64,000 nt of DNA, from positions 900,497 to 964,496 of the forward strand of contig CAJJDP010000004.1 of assembly GCA_905182995.1 (NCBI GenBank). The letters are read 5' to 3'. The notes under the pieces are model-generated. The model made no database searches and was not told the origin of the DNA. It worked only from the letters and a program-made list of their open reading frames with translations. Numbering within the stretch: the stretch's first letter is position 1; the number at the start of each line of letters is the position of its first letter. A program made the translations under genes and the position numbers. Positions 11,810 through 25,259 of the stretch are shown here, in pieces. Source of the stretch: Paramecium octaurelia. Its lineage: Eukaryota > Ciliophora > Oligohymenophorea > Peniculida > Parameciidae.

Positions 11810-13675
11810 TCAATTTATCTTAATCAACTTCATTTGTATCAATTGAGCCTTTTCCTGTTCACTAACGACAAATGGAGAGCCATTTTCATCCAGCAAGCAC
11901 AATCCCATATCGCAATCGATCAAATGCTTCTCTGAATCATAAGTACATGTCAAAATTCTATCATTTTTACCTAGATAAAGCAGTCCTATCAAAATTAATT
12001 CGGTTATAATATACTTCTTTTAATTGCCTTAGTCAAAGCATTCACCAAAGGTAATGGTGCTGACTTTCCTCTGCTTTTGCAAGAGACTTAACCACTGATA
12101 TCCTCACATAAGATTTTATTATTATTCTATATTTAGGATTTCTTAAATGGGTTTCTTGGAGGACTTTAGAATTCTTCAATTTAAGCATTCTTTTTAGTTT
12201 TGCTGAAACCACAAGTCTCATTTATTTCAAAACTATCATTTGAATCAAGTAATGAATTTTCATTAAAATCAGCAAAATCATCCAAACTAATTTCATTTTT
12301 CTTCTTAACAATACTTAGTTGCTTTTTTGATTTCTATTTTCCAATTGCAACTGCTGTAGAGGTAGAAAAGAAACTATTTTATTTCACCTAAGGTGACAAT
12401 TGCAGAGTCAATTAAGAGTTAGTATTTTTTAATTTGGTAATTTCAGATTAGAATTATGAAACTAGGAACTATTGTTAAGTCAACTATTTATTGAGCTCTT
12501 GTTTTTCCTTTTCAATTTACTTGTTCTTCTACTTTAATTATGTAATAGTTTCAACAGATTATTATTGCAATTGCTTAAATTTATTTGTCAAATTGGTGAA
12601 GTGTTAACTCAATTATTTGCTCTCTTGTTTATTGTTATTATTGTCCTAATCTCGTTCATTTATAGTATCATACATGTGTTACAATTTTTGATTGACTTAT
12701 TGTGTTAAATGCATTAACGTGTTTTGTATTTAATTTTTGATTTATAGGAGTTCATCGCTTTTTTCGTTATTAATTTTATTTAGTAATTGATGAGCCTATT
12801 ACAATTGCAATTAGTATTAATTTTATAAGGAAGTAATTTAAACTTAAATTGTCTATTCTACTTTCTATCTGTCAGCTTTAGAATTCAGCTTAGAATTTAG
12901 ATTCTCAATCTCTTATTTGAAGTGTTATTCATCTTCATTCAATCTTAAGGAAATATTGGAAGATAGATTCTTAACTAGGTGTTCACTCTATTTAGTCTTT
13001 TATTCAAAATTATCTTACAATTCCTTAAACTGTTCATTTAGATTACTTTACAGATTAGAGACTTTCCTATCAATTTCCAACATAAACTGTTGTGTGTAAT
13101 CATTCTAAGAGATATTCAAATCAATATTAGTTAACTTATATCTGATATCTTCCTAAAACTTTCTGAATTCCACATTAAATCTTTCTTGCAATTATTAATA
13201 TTAATGAACTTTCTCTGATAACTGAGTTTGCAATTATTAAATTTGTTCATTTTATTGTTTAATGATCGCTGACTGATTAGTGTCATCTTGTTATGCTAAA
13301 TTCAATTGAGCTTAAGATTGAACCTTGCTGAGTTCCTAAATTAAGGATGTCTTGTTCTGTTGTTCAGTTTTCAAAGGCACACACTATTAATATTATTACT
13401 ATTATGGATAATAAGCAACAGTCTCCTAAAGGGGTTTTCTAATTGGGGGGTTGGAACCTCTAAGTTACCATAAATTGAGTGATTTACCTTTACTGAGGGT
13501 ATTGGACGTATTGTAAAGGTTGGTAAGGCAATTTTTATTCTTATGAGACGCATCTCATTATTTGTCTTGGTTCCATAGTTTGCTAAGTGGAAGAAGGTCG
13601 TAATTGACGTTATTCGATTGGCTATTGGTATACTGCATTACCAAAGGCTCTTACAGGTATGCGCGAGGGCTTCAT
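11810..13675 (-). CDS. Coiled-coil protein, function unknown
   Basis: The model is 602 aa with two introns (13460-13487, 28 nt; 11986-12014, 29 nt). After a Pro/Gln-rich head of about 100 residues there is a Gln/Asn-rich coiled coil over about 300 residues, then a basic Ser-rich linker. The last 60 residues form a compact, different segment: YLGKNDRILTCTYD, a GLCLLDENG stretch and a helical end. The second intron is needed to join that segment to the linker. The C-terminal module may be a small folded domain, but I cannot name it. The gene ends 88 nt from the convergent kinase stop and starts 35 nt from the divergent SPX-EXS gene. Confidence 0.78.
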
Positions 13676-13710
13676 ATGTAAATTTGTTTTAACGATTAAA
13701 TAATAATTAA

Positions 13711-16198
13711 ATGAAATTCGCTGTATTCTTATTAAATCATATTATACCAGAATGGGCATTAATGTATTTGAATTACAAGGCCGTAAAAGCGTATCTATCA
13801 ACCTCAGGAGCACTCAAAGACTTCTTATTGTATGCCAAGAAAACAAAAACTCCTTAGGAGTACAAGGAAGTAAAGAAAATTGTTATGGAAAAAACATATA
13901 TAATTTCCAAAATAACTGTTGATTAGAAGGAATTTAATAAAAAGTTTACTTAAGAGTTGATGAAAATCAGATCCTTTGTGAATGCAAAATATAACGATTT
14001 GAAGGGAAAGACTTATAAATTGCAATTATAAATATTGTCAATGAATAGATATCAGAGGCAACTCGAGAGAAGCAAGAAGCTATCATTAATCAGATCAAAC
14101 TCTTAGGTATCGGAAGAGTTAACTGAATAATTAACTAATCAATAGATCAAGATCCGAGAATCTGATTTTAATCAAAAATGTAAGAAATTGAAAGAATTGT
14201 GTTTTCAATTATATAATGAAGGGGTCAACTTTGAAAAGTATTTAGCAATAAATCAAGAGGCTATTCGTAAAATCATAAAGAAATAGAATAAGAAATCTAT
14301 AAAGCTCAATTAGGAGCAAATTAATATTGATGAATGCAAGAAATTGGTATCAGAAATAAATTTTGATTTGAGATAAAATAAAGTTAAATAATTGCTATTT
14401 CAAGTAGAGAAATACCTTCTAAAACACTTCTATCAAGCTAAATAAAAGATTTGCAAAGAATAACTACGTAAATATCAATTTTAGAATGGCAAGAACAACA
14501 AAGCTTGGTTTTAGTTTGGCTTATTCACTGGCTTTTCTTTAATGTTAATGTCTTTCATAATATTCCTAGCAACTCAAAAATAGTTAGACATTTTAACCAA
14601 CACTCTTATATATGAATCATTCCCTATATACAGAGGCGCCTTATTGTTTATCCTATATTATTGGTCCTTAACCATAGTTATTCACCTATGGAATTTATCC
14701 AAGATCAATTATAAACTATATTTTAGCTTTAATCATCATTTCTCGACAATCAACGAATAATTAAAACGAGTGATGACTTTGACCTCAATCTTTTTATTAG
14801 TTAGCTTGTTTTATTTATGCGATGTTTCTAAATTGGGTGTCATATTTTCGAATCTTAAAGGAGAAGAGTATTTTCCATTGGTAATCTGGGCTTCCCTTTT
14901 AGCAACAGTGGCATTCCCTTCAAAAATCTTCATCAATGGAAAAGGTAGGATGTGGCTATATCGTAATTTATGGCAATCCCTAAATCCTAAGCTGATAGAA
15001 TAGCGTCATTTTTTCATAATCAGTCAATTTACTTCTTTAATCATCCCCTTTACCGACCTAACATATACGATATGTGAATATTCGAAAGGAGTAAATTTTT
15101 GATTAATTATATATAGATTAACAATCAAGAAGAGAATGACAACGATTAATATGATGAATGCTTTTTTATTTCTAGATATTTCACTTTAGCTTTAGTGCTA
15201 TTCCCATACTTCATTCTAATAATATAAATTATATTCCTAACCCAAAAATAATCCTACATTAAACTGTATTCCATAGAATTCATAAGAAATATATTATCGA
15301 TTGCTCTGATAATTTTTGCCACTTTATCGTATTAGGAACCTAACTTTTTCTTTTACTGGTTAGGAATGGCAGTTGCTATTGGCTTTCTAAATATAATTTT
15401 TGCTATTAAGAAGTGGAGCTATTTGGATATAAAAATAAAGAGGAAAAAACGATAGATCTCTTATAAATAAAAATTAATATTACTGTACATTCCTTTCGGA
15501 ATTATTTAGCCAGTATCCATCTCATCTTCAATCTTTGGATGCTTGGACAAGACTGAATAGCACAGTCTTCTTATTTTATACATTGGCATTGCAGAATTGA
15601 TCAGAAGTATTTATTAAAAGCAATTGGTTTTTAGGAATGATAATTAACTATTATACTGTTGATGCTGAACACTTTAGAAATAAACTGAAGTATTAGACAG
15701 TCGGCGAATACGAATTTCCATTTGAAGAATGTTGCACGAAGATACAAAAATAATAGTTATTGTAAGTACTCTATAAATCATATTAGATAATATGAATCTG
15801 ATGATAGTGATAATGAGAAGGAATTCTAAGGTGTTAGCAAAGAAAAAAGCAGTGAAGATTCTGTTATCCCTGATCAAAATCAAATAAAAAGTAGAGCGGA
15901 TTTTGGACTGTTCATCCAGGGTAAGTCCACTTTTAATCAATTAAGCAATTCTGAAGCTCCATCGTAAGGAAATTAGTTGAAGATATCAGAATTGATAGTT
16001 AAGGATTCGGAAAAGGCTCTGGGGGACAGTTTTATCAATTATGACATCAATAATTTTAAGCCAGATGAATTAAATTCATTAATCAATTGCTAATAAATAT
16101 CGGAGAGTGATTTGTAGAGTTTGCATATTAATAATAAGAATTCGAAGAAGGAGATTAGTAAGTTGTCTGAGGAGTTTGGCATCAAAATTAAATAATGA
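13711..16198 (+). CDS. SPX-EXS phosphate exporter (XPR1/SYG1/PHO1 family)
   Basis: The model is 802 aa with introns at 15091-15116, 15607-15634 and 15762-15786. The N terminus, MKF..., with IIPEW and a tyrosine-lysine pair about 10 residues later, matches the SPX entry motif, followed by helical SPX sequence to about residue 260. Several membrane segments follow. An EXS domain comes next, with NGKGRMWLYRNLW, the cytoplasmic Tyr/Phe-rich helices, and the family signature near its end (here RRMIINYYTVDAEHFRNK, like RRxxWNFFRVENEHL), which appears only after the 28-nt intron is removed. Family members sense inositol pyrophosphates through SPX and export phosphate. The C-terminal 130 residues are acidic and disordered. 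The likely site is the plasma membrane or a vacuole membrane. Confidence 0.9.
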
Positions 16199-16265
16199 AT
16201 AAGTATTTTTTAGTATAAATTGTTTGTATTATATAAAAATCAAAAAAATAATTAACGTTTATAAA

Positions 16266-17899
16266 ATGAGTTAACGAGATCTGAGTAATTTGATTTCAAT
16301 CAATCCTAACGATCCCCAACAATATTAAGACTTATTGGCTTATTATAGATCTAAATTGGGAGAATTTGAGAAGGAAAGATTTGAATGGTTGACAAAATTG
16401 GAGGAAATCAAAATTCAATATGAGGACAAGCACCAACAGGAATGGGAATTGCTGAAAAGGAAATAAGAGATTAAAGAGTTGTAGTAAACAGTGGGAGAGG
16501 CAAAAGTAATTATACCGAATTCAAGAATTTAGTTAATGCTATTTGAAGAGAGACAGGCCCGATTGAAGTTGTAAAAGGAGAATGATGCGCTGAAAGTGAG
16601 AGAGTTGGAAGACAAAAAGAAGATTGCTGAATTAATGGCTATGATTGAACCCATTGAGGAATAAGTAGTATTATAAAAAGATTTAAGACCTGAAGTAACT
16701 ACAAAATATACAGGCGATACATTGGCTGTAAGAGAGAAGCAAGGAAAGTAAATTGAATGAATTAAGCTATGTAGTGTTAAGATGCACAATATCAATTAAG
16801 GGAGAAGCATATTAAAAACAGTTTATATGCCAAACGAATAGTTGAATGCCTATTAATTGGAGAATGAAAATTTGAAAAAATAAGTTGAAAATGCAGAAAC
16901 TATGTTGACCCAATAATTCGCAGCTTTGAGAGAGGAATTGAGAGCAAAGGAAGTTGAAACCAATTTAAGAATAAAAGAGGACTAATAAAAGTTAGATTAA
17001 TTGGTTTAAAAAATATAGAAATTAGAGAAGCAAAATGTTGAACTTGTTAAAGGTATAAATCCATGAATATAACGAATTATAGATTGTTATGCATAAAAAT
17101 AAAAATTTTAGAATAAGGAGAAGTAATTGTAAGAGGATTTGGAAGTAGCAAAGTTGAAAAACAAGAAATTGAAGATGGAGTTGGATTAAATTTAAAAGAA
17201 ATACAATATTGAAAATAAAACAGCCTTGGAATTGCTTGAAAAGAAGTCTGACGAATACAATAAAAAATTTAGAAGTCAAATCAAATCTAAAGATGAGCAA
17301 TTGTCAATCATCAAAGAACAATATGAATAAGTTTAGAATATTTATATAAACAAAATCTAATAATTGGAAGAGAATCTATCCAAATTAATTGAGAAGTATT
17401 ATTTTCATCATAAATTAGATATTAATAATTGGAAAAGAGAAGATCTCTAGAAATCGAAGGGTTCAAGAATGACATCAAAATTTTAACTAAAAAAGTAAAA
17501 GATTGTGAGAAAACTCAAGTGGAAAAATAAAATGAAAATAAATCTCCAGAAGAATTGGCTAAGTATTAAGAGGAGGCACAATAGATGAAACAATAATTAG
17601 CCAAAGAGACTGGTATCATCTATTCTTCTGGAAAGAAAAACAATGCAAATAATCAACAATAAACCATTAAAGTTAAGAACAATCAATAGAAAGGGGCATC
17701 AAAAACAATGAAACAATCTAATAAACAAACCAAGAAGGGATTTAATAATTAAAGTAATATTAAAAATTGATTTGTAGATTAAACTGATTAGAAGGAAGAT
17801 GATGATGCATCTGAATCTGTTCCAATGCATGAATTGGAAGATCTTCAACGCTAATTAGATGAACTATAGTATCAAATGGACAAGGCAAAAAAATAATGA
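16266..17899 (+). CDS. CCDC77: CCDC77-like coiled-coil protein (centriolar)
   Basis: The model is 509 aa with four introns (16748-16774, 17053-17082, 17396-17418, 17754-17777), leaving exactly 510 codons. Three segments match human CCDC77 as I remember it: a leading LLxYYxxKL stretch, the RELEDKKKI block near residue 115, and LEKRRSLEIEGFKNDIK (human LERRRILEVEGFKTDIK) near residue 380. The rest is coiled coil, with a Lys/Gln-rich insertion and an acidic C-terminal end that CCDC77 lacks. CCDC77 is reported at centrosomes or centriolar satellites and is conserved in ciliated organisms; its exact function is unclear. It begins 67 nt after the SPX-EXS stop on the same strand. Confidence 0.8.
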
Positions 17900-17984
17900 T
17901 AATAACATATCAATTTTATATATACTATTTGCAGTTAATCAAAAACTTACTTCTAATTATAAAATTAATTTGTTAATACGTTGG

Positions 17985-19384
17985 ATGCAAATTCATACTT
18001 CATCTGCTCATACCATAAGTAAGTGCGAATCATTTTAGCATTTATCTCCATAAGCTTAAGAGGCTCTTTTAAGTTTAAAAAAAATACGGAACATTGGATG
18101 TGAAAAGAAAAGTGATCTGATAGACGTTAAAAAAATCACTACAAATAATCATGACAATCCATCAAACGTGTCTGAAGTTCATATGGAATAGGTTGTAAAA
18201 CATCCTCCATAAAATGAATTTATGGGATCTCAAAATTTCTCGTTTATTTAGAAGTATTCAATTGATATTATGATATCAAGTTCCAAATAGTTATTGGCAT
18301 TTAGAAGTTCTTTAGCTCCAGATGATCCTACACCTGATTTTTCAGATGCCCTTTCGAGTGAGAGAAAATAAATCTGTGAAACTGCATAAAATCAACAATT
18401 CTTTCCAAAATAGTTAAAGCCAATGTAAACCTTACAATCCTAGGATCTTAATCAACTAAATAAATACATAAAAAAACCAACTCAAGAAAAAGAGAACAAG
18501 ATTAATCACCTTTCGAAAAATAATTACCATTTAAATAGATTAAGCGATTTAATATCGAAAGAAATCACCAAGAACAACTAACCACAGACATCAAACAATA
18601 TTAGAAAAAATTCACACACAAGCATAAATACTCACAATACTTCATAAACAAAATGCAATATATCCACCTAATAAGATTATCTGTATCAGAAAGCAATATT
18701 CTAGCAAGAAAAGTTAAAGACTTTCATCGAGAAAGGCCAAATAATGAATAATGTAAAGGAGATGAAGGAATGTACCTTTAATCCGAAGATCAATCAGAAA
18801 TCTAAGATAATCAATTCAAGTAATTTTTTTGATAGACAAAATTCATGGATGAGAAAGAAGAATGATAAAATATCATAGTAAGTAGAAATCTAAAAAGAGA
18901 AAGCAACTAGAGAAGTAAATATTCAATTACATTGTAGTGCACATTCAGTCCAAATTATAGAGACAACAGTAATGTTAGAATCAATAGTTGTGATGTTTAT
19001 TATAGAAATCTGCAATGGCAAAATAAAATGAATAGAAAGAAATAGCAAATGAGAAATTCGATGATTGATTTTAACAATCATGATATAAAAAATAGCTCCA
19101 GTAAAATGCAAATGCAACGATCTAATTCTACATAAATGATTCATTCATAAACTGATTTAAAATAACTGCTTGAAATTTAATTGAAATTCGATGCTCCTAA
19201 ATATATCAAAAGTGTTACTCCAACCCATTAAGCTACAGAAACTACAATAACTCCTAATTCTCAATGTGGATATATGGAACTTGGAAAGCGAAAAAACAGC
19301 ATCGAGTAGATTGAACAAAAATACAAAATGCTTTATGATTTGGTGTAGAGTGTATCTAAGAATCCATCAAAAAAGAAAAAATGA
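17985..19384 (+). CDS. Hypothetical protein with repeated CTF motifs
   Basis: The model is 458 aa with one 23-nt intron (18915-18937). The protein is Asn/Ser/Lys-rich and mostly disordered. Two short motifs of the same kind stand out: ECTFNPKIN near residue 265 and ECTFSPNYRD near residue 312. The second is created by splicing across the intron. Such spaced CTFxP motifs occur in several Paramecium and Tetrahymena hypothetical proteins. I cannot assign a function. It is followed, convergently, by the AGC kinase 65 nt downstream. Confidence 0.75.
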
Positions 19385-19449
19385 ATTGTATATTTATATG
19401 TATAATTTACTTTTAAAAATAATACAATTTAATTAATTAAAGTAAAGAA

Positions 19450-20691
<1,242 letters not shown>

Positions 20692-23670
20692 GACTTTTTA
20701 GTTTTGGTTAGTTTTTTCTAATTTAAAAACGAAATAAATAAAATATAAAAAAGCAATTGAAATTAATTAAGAATCAAATTCACAAAAAAACTGTCTACTT
20801 TGATTGAAGTAAGACTCTTGATGAAAAATGATGTCAGACAACAATAAGTCTTCTAAAAAAGTCTCTATTTTTTATAATTGAATTTGTTATAGGTTATTTT
20901 AATAATAGAAAAAATCTTAAGTTGAATAATTAAAAATGACTCTTTATTTGGACTTTGGAGATAAATTATGTGAATTATTTTTGTTGTATTTTAGTCTTTG
21001 TTTGTATTGATATTTCAAATCATTTATTTATGCTCATTTTTAAGATTTAAATTTATTTTATCAATCCTATAAGAAATGTTATGTATATATATTAAATTTG
21101 ATAAATAAGAATGTTTAAGAAAAAATTATCTTAAAAGAATATTTCTTTCATTTTAATTGCCTGTTATTGGTGGAACAATTAATAGTATTCAGTATTAAAC
21201 GAATGAAAAGCTGCTTACAAAAAGTAAATCAATTAAGAATCATTTTAAGTTGATGATTTTAAGTATATATTTGTTTATGAGAATGTTATAGCCAGAGAGA
21301 TTTAGAATATATTATAATATTATGATAAATTTAAGACGAATAATTTAAAAAGTATGAAATAAAGGGGTATTATTCATATTTACAAGTCAATTTCTAAAAG
21401 ATCTGGACTATAAAACAAAGTAAACAAATATTCAAAGAAAGAATAAAATTAATAAGGTGAATAAAATACTCTATCTAAATTATTCTATAAACTAAAATAA
21501 TGAATTGGAACTTATCACACTCACTTAAAAAGTAGATTTGTATTTTCTACTAATATCATTTTTCTTATTACCGTTGGTATGTTAATATCTTTATTTTGAA
21601 AATACGTTTTTTTTTATTTAAGTTTTCACATAATTGCAATGTTTCTATAAATAATTCATCATTATATTCATGAATATATAAACAAAGTCATAAATAATTT
21701 ATATATAATAATTAGTTTAGCTATTGGAATCTTTACTAAATAAATTTCCAACCTGAAGATAAAAAAAGTAGAATTAGTCCTCTTATATTTATTATATTTA
21801 GAAACTTAACAATTTAGGATAGTGGTAATCTTTTTAATATTTTAATTTTTTTCTAATTGAGGAATGATATTAATATAAATACATGGATCAAATTAATTTC
21901 TAATTTTAATTCTATTTTAAAAACTTATAATTATATTGATGAAATTCAGGATTCAAACCATGAATGAGCACTGCTAGATTTCATCGATATAATTAAACTA
22001 ATTAAGAAGAAAATATCAATCAAGAAAATATATGAATATCTATCCCTAAATCTTTTCCTAGTTTTTTGAAGTAATNTAATTAAGAATCAAATTCACAAAA
22101 AAACTGTCTACTTTGATTGAAGTAAGACTCTTGATGAAAAATGATGTCAGACAACAATAAGTCTTCTAAAAAAGTCTCTATTTTTTATAATTGAATTTGT
22201 TATAGGTTATTTTAATAATAGAAAAAATCTTAAGTTGAATAATTAAAAATGACTCTTTATTTGGACTTTGGAGATAAATTATGTGAATTATTTTTGTTGT
22301 ATTTTAGTCTTTGTTTGTATTGATATTTCAAATCATTTATTTATGCTCATTTTTAAGATTTAAATTTATTTTATCAATCCTATAAGAAATGTTATGTATA
22401 TATATTAAATTTGATAAATAAGAATGTTTAAGAAAAAATTATCTTAAAAGAATATTTCTTTCATTTTAATTGCCTGTTATTGGTGGAACAATTAATAGTA
22501 TTCAGTATTAAACGAATGAAAAGCTGCTTACAAAAAGTAAATCAATTAAGAATCATTTTAAGTTGATGATTTTAAGTATATATTTGTTTATGAGAATGTT
22601 ATAGCCAGAGAGATTTAGAATATATTATAATATTATGATAAATTTAAGACGAATAATTTAAAAAGTATGAAATAAAGGGGTATTATTCATATTTACAAGT
22701 CAATTTCTAAAAGATCTGGACTATAAAACAAAGTAAACAAATATTCAAAGAAAGAATAAAATTAATAAGGTGAATAAAATACTCTATCTAAATTATTCTA
22801 TAAACTAAAATAATGAATTGGAACTTATCACACTCACTTAAAAAGTAGATTTGTATTTTCTACTAATATCATTTTTCTTATTACCGTTGGTATGTTAATA
22901 TCTTTATTTTGAAAATACGTTTTTTTTTATTTAAGTTTTCACATAATTGCAATGTTTCTATAAATAATTCATCATTATATTCATGAATATATAAACAAAG
23001 TCATAAATAATTTATATATAATAATTAGTTTAGCTATTGGAATCTTTACTAAATAAATTTCCAACCTGAAGATAAAAAAAGTAGAATTAGTCCTCTTATA
23101 TTTATTATATTTAGAAACTTAACAATTTAGGATAGTGGTAATCTTTTTAATATTTTAATTTTTTTCTAATTGAGGAATGATATTAATATAAATACATGGA
23201 TCAAATTAATTTCTAATTTTAATTCTATTTTAAAAACTTATAATTATATTGATGAAATTCAGGATTCAAACCATGAATGAGCACTGCTAGATTTCATCGA
23301 TATAATTAAACTAATTAAGAAGAAAATATCAATCAAGAAAATATATGAATATCTATCCCTAAATCTTTTCCTAGTTTTTTGAAGTAATTATTATTAGTAA
23401 ATTCTTAATATAATAAAATAACATATTTAATGTGCTGGCAACTTTCAATCAATAAAAAAATAAAAACTGAAATTATCAAAGTGAATAAATAGTCCTAATT
23501 GGAGATAGTATTAATATTATCTAAACTGTAAAAAGGGGGAACTAATATTTTTCAATTTATGAAATTGTTTCATTTGTTTTCTAATTATTAATACCAATCA
23601 ATAAGTATTTAAATTTGAAGATTAAATAACTACAATATGAAGTTTTTGAATGATTGAATGAATTGAAATA
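20692..23670. other. Long region without a confident gene
   Basis: Nearly 3 kb without a secure gene, in a window where gaps are usually under 100 nt. Most of it is the duplicated unit listed separately. Reading frames of about 100 codons exist (for example around 21185-21500 and its copy), but with TGA as the only stop such frames are expected by chance in A+T-rich DNA. I see no family motif. Confidence 0.6.
20764..23388. repeat. 1312-bp direct tandem duplication with one n between copies
   Basis: Bases 20764-22075 recur at 22077-23388, offset by exactly 1313, with the ambiguous base n at 22076 between them. The stretches I compared along the unit were identical. Outside the copies the sequence differs (left flank ends in GAAAT, right flank continues TATTATTAG). 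Perfect identity plus an n at the junction is the usual mark of two contig ends overlapping but not merged. A very recent real duplication is the alternative. Confidence 0.9.
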
Positions 23671-25170
23671 TCAATACTTTATTTGTTTAACAATTCGCGA
23701 AATTCTTTCTCTAGGGTATTTTGGAATGATCTTTGAAAATGTGCCTGGAACATACATGGTTTTGGGTAGTTTAGTAACAGAATTGGATAATGGATGTGCA
23801 GTTGGTTCTGTAAGCAAATGCTATGGAATTTATGGTACACTCTATTGGGGTTAGAGTGGTTATTATATTTATGGCAATTTGGTAGTGGTAGGTGTAATCA
23901 AAGCGGAGGGATCATGTATTATCAATTCATCGTAGTGATCTGAAATGATTGAAATGGTTCCATTAAGTTTTTGCAAAATAGAGGAGTTAAGAGATTGAAT
24001 GCTTTGATCTCCATTAATGGACAGAGGGACATTCTGAGGATTAGAATATTGGGCTTGCTGAGATAATTAAGCTTTATTTTGTGTGAGATTCAACTGTTTA
24101 GTGGTGAAACTGGATTGCAAGGGTTGATTAGTGATGATTGAATACTCTTCTTTGCTCATTTTAAGATGGATTTAGGATAGAGTCTTGTGCAATTCCTTAG
24201 GATCTTTGATTTCAACCAAGGAATGTTGACGATCATTTCTTTTTTCATTTTTGCCTTCTATGAATGCGACTCCCTATTTTAATTATATAATATCAATTTA
24301 TGATGTGCTAAAACGATTAGATAAAGTTGAAGGGTTACATTGTTCGATAGTTTTCTTTTTGTGATTATTGATTGATTCTAATTATTTTTTATGATGAGGG
24401 AAGAGGTCTTTAACTTCTAATAGCACTCTTTTTTCTTGGATATCTTGATAAGTCCTTGGATAGCGTTCAACATCAGGCGGCTTCTGAACTATCACTCTAC
24501 CCTCAAAATCGTAAGTGTATTTGGCTACGTAAGTTGATTAATACATTTCGAATCAACATTTAATCTCTTAAGTTGCCTATTCATCTCTTGGTACTCTTGC
24601 TTTTTAATTAGATCTTGCATCTGCTTTTATTGCAAATTAAATATCTATCTAGCCTTAGCCTGACGCATAGATTCTATCTCTGTATCGAAGTCTATGTCGT
24701 CATCCAAATCTCCCATCTTGACTGGTTGAGTATCGAATCTCTGGACATCCTCCTTTGCAACTTCAGTACCTTACAATTTGGATTCCCTTCTGAAAGATCT
24801 GTTTTCAATCTGAATCATTTTTGGAATCTAAATCTAGCCAATCATTCTTCTCCAATGTTCTATTGGACATGGTTTAGGTTCAATCTCATCCGAATTTGAG
24901 TCGATCTAATTCATGTCCTCAGTGATATCTTAGACAATCATATTGGTGAATTGTTCTGTCCATTAACAGCCAAAAGGAATCAATAAACTCATTACATAGT
25001 TCTCCTAAATAATGTCACTTGCCTTCTAAATGATTTATCGACAGATGAATCTACTAACAATAACACTTTCAGATAACATAATTCCTAATTGTTCATCTTC
25101 ATAATTTTAGGATAACAGTTCCAAATTCGGGAAATCTTATAAATACATACGTGATACCATGTATGCTCAT
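23671..25170 (-). CDS. Hypothetical protein with Pro/Gln-rich C terminus
   Basis: The model is 485 aa with introns at 25136-25157 (22 nt, just after MSIH) and 24525-24544 (20 nt). The first 90 residues are hydrophobic-helical and could fold as a small domain. An acidic DDDIDFDTEIE segment and a basic coiled coil follow. After the second intron there is a TYDFEGR start, then a long Ser/Gln/Thr-rich region with a poly-Gln/Pro patch and a short conserved-looking end. It starts 89 nt after the anoctamin stop on the same strand. I recognise no family; the reading frame is well supported. Confidence 0.78.
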
Positions 25171-25259
25171 CTATGAAAGTTGACGTTTCGGAGACCCTGA
25201 TAAACTAGAAATGGCTACACTTCTCCTTTTCATTATATACAAAAAAAATTCAATTAAAA

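Noticed and set aside
21185..21500. About 100-codon frame in the duplicated unit
   Set aside because: With TGA as sole stop in A+T-rich DNA such a frame is expected by chance; no motif, no intron support and no clear start.
23654..23854. Plus-strand ORF of 66 codons ending LYWG
   Set aside because: It is antisense to the C-terminal exon of the minus-strand gene at 23671-25170, which is open and ends in TGA there.
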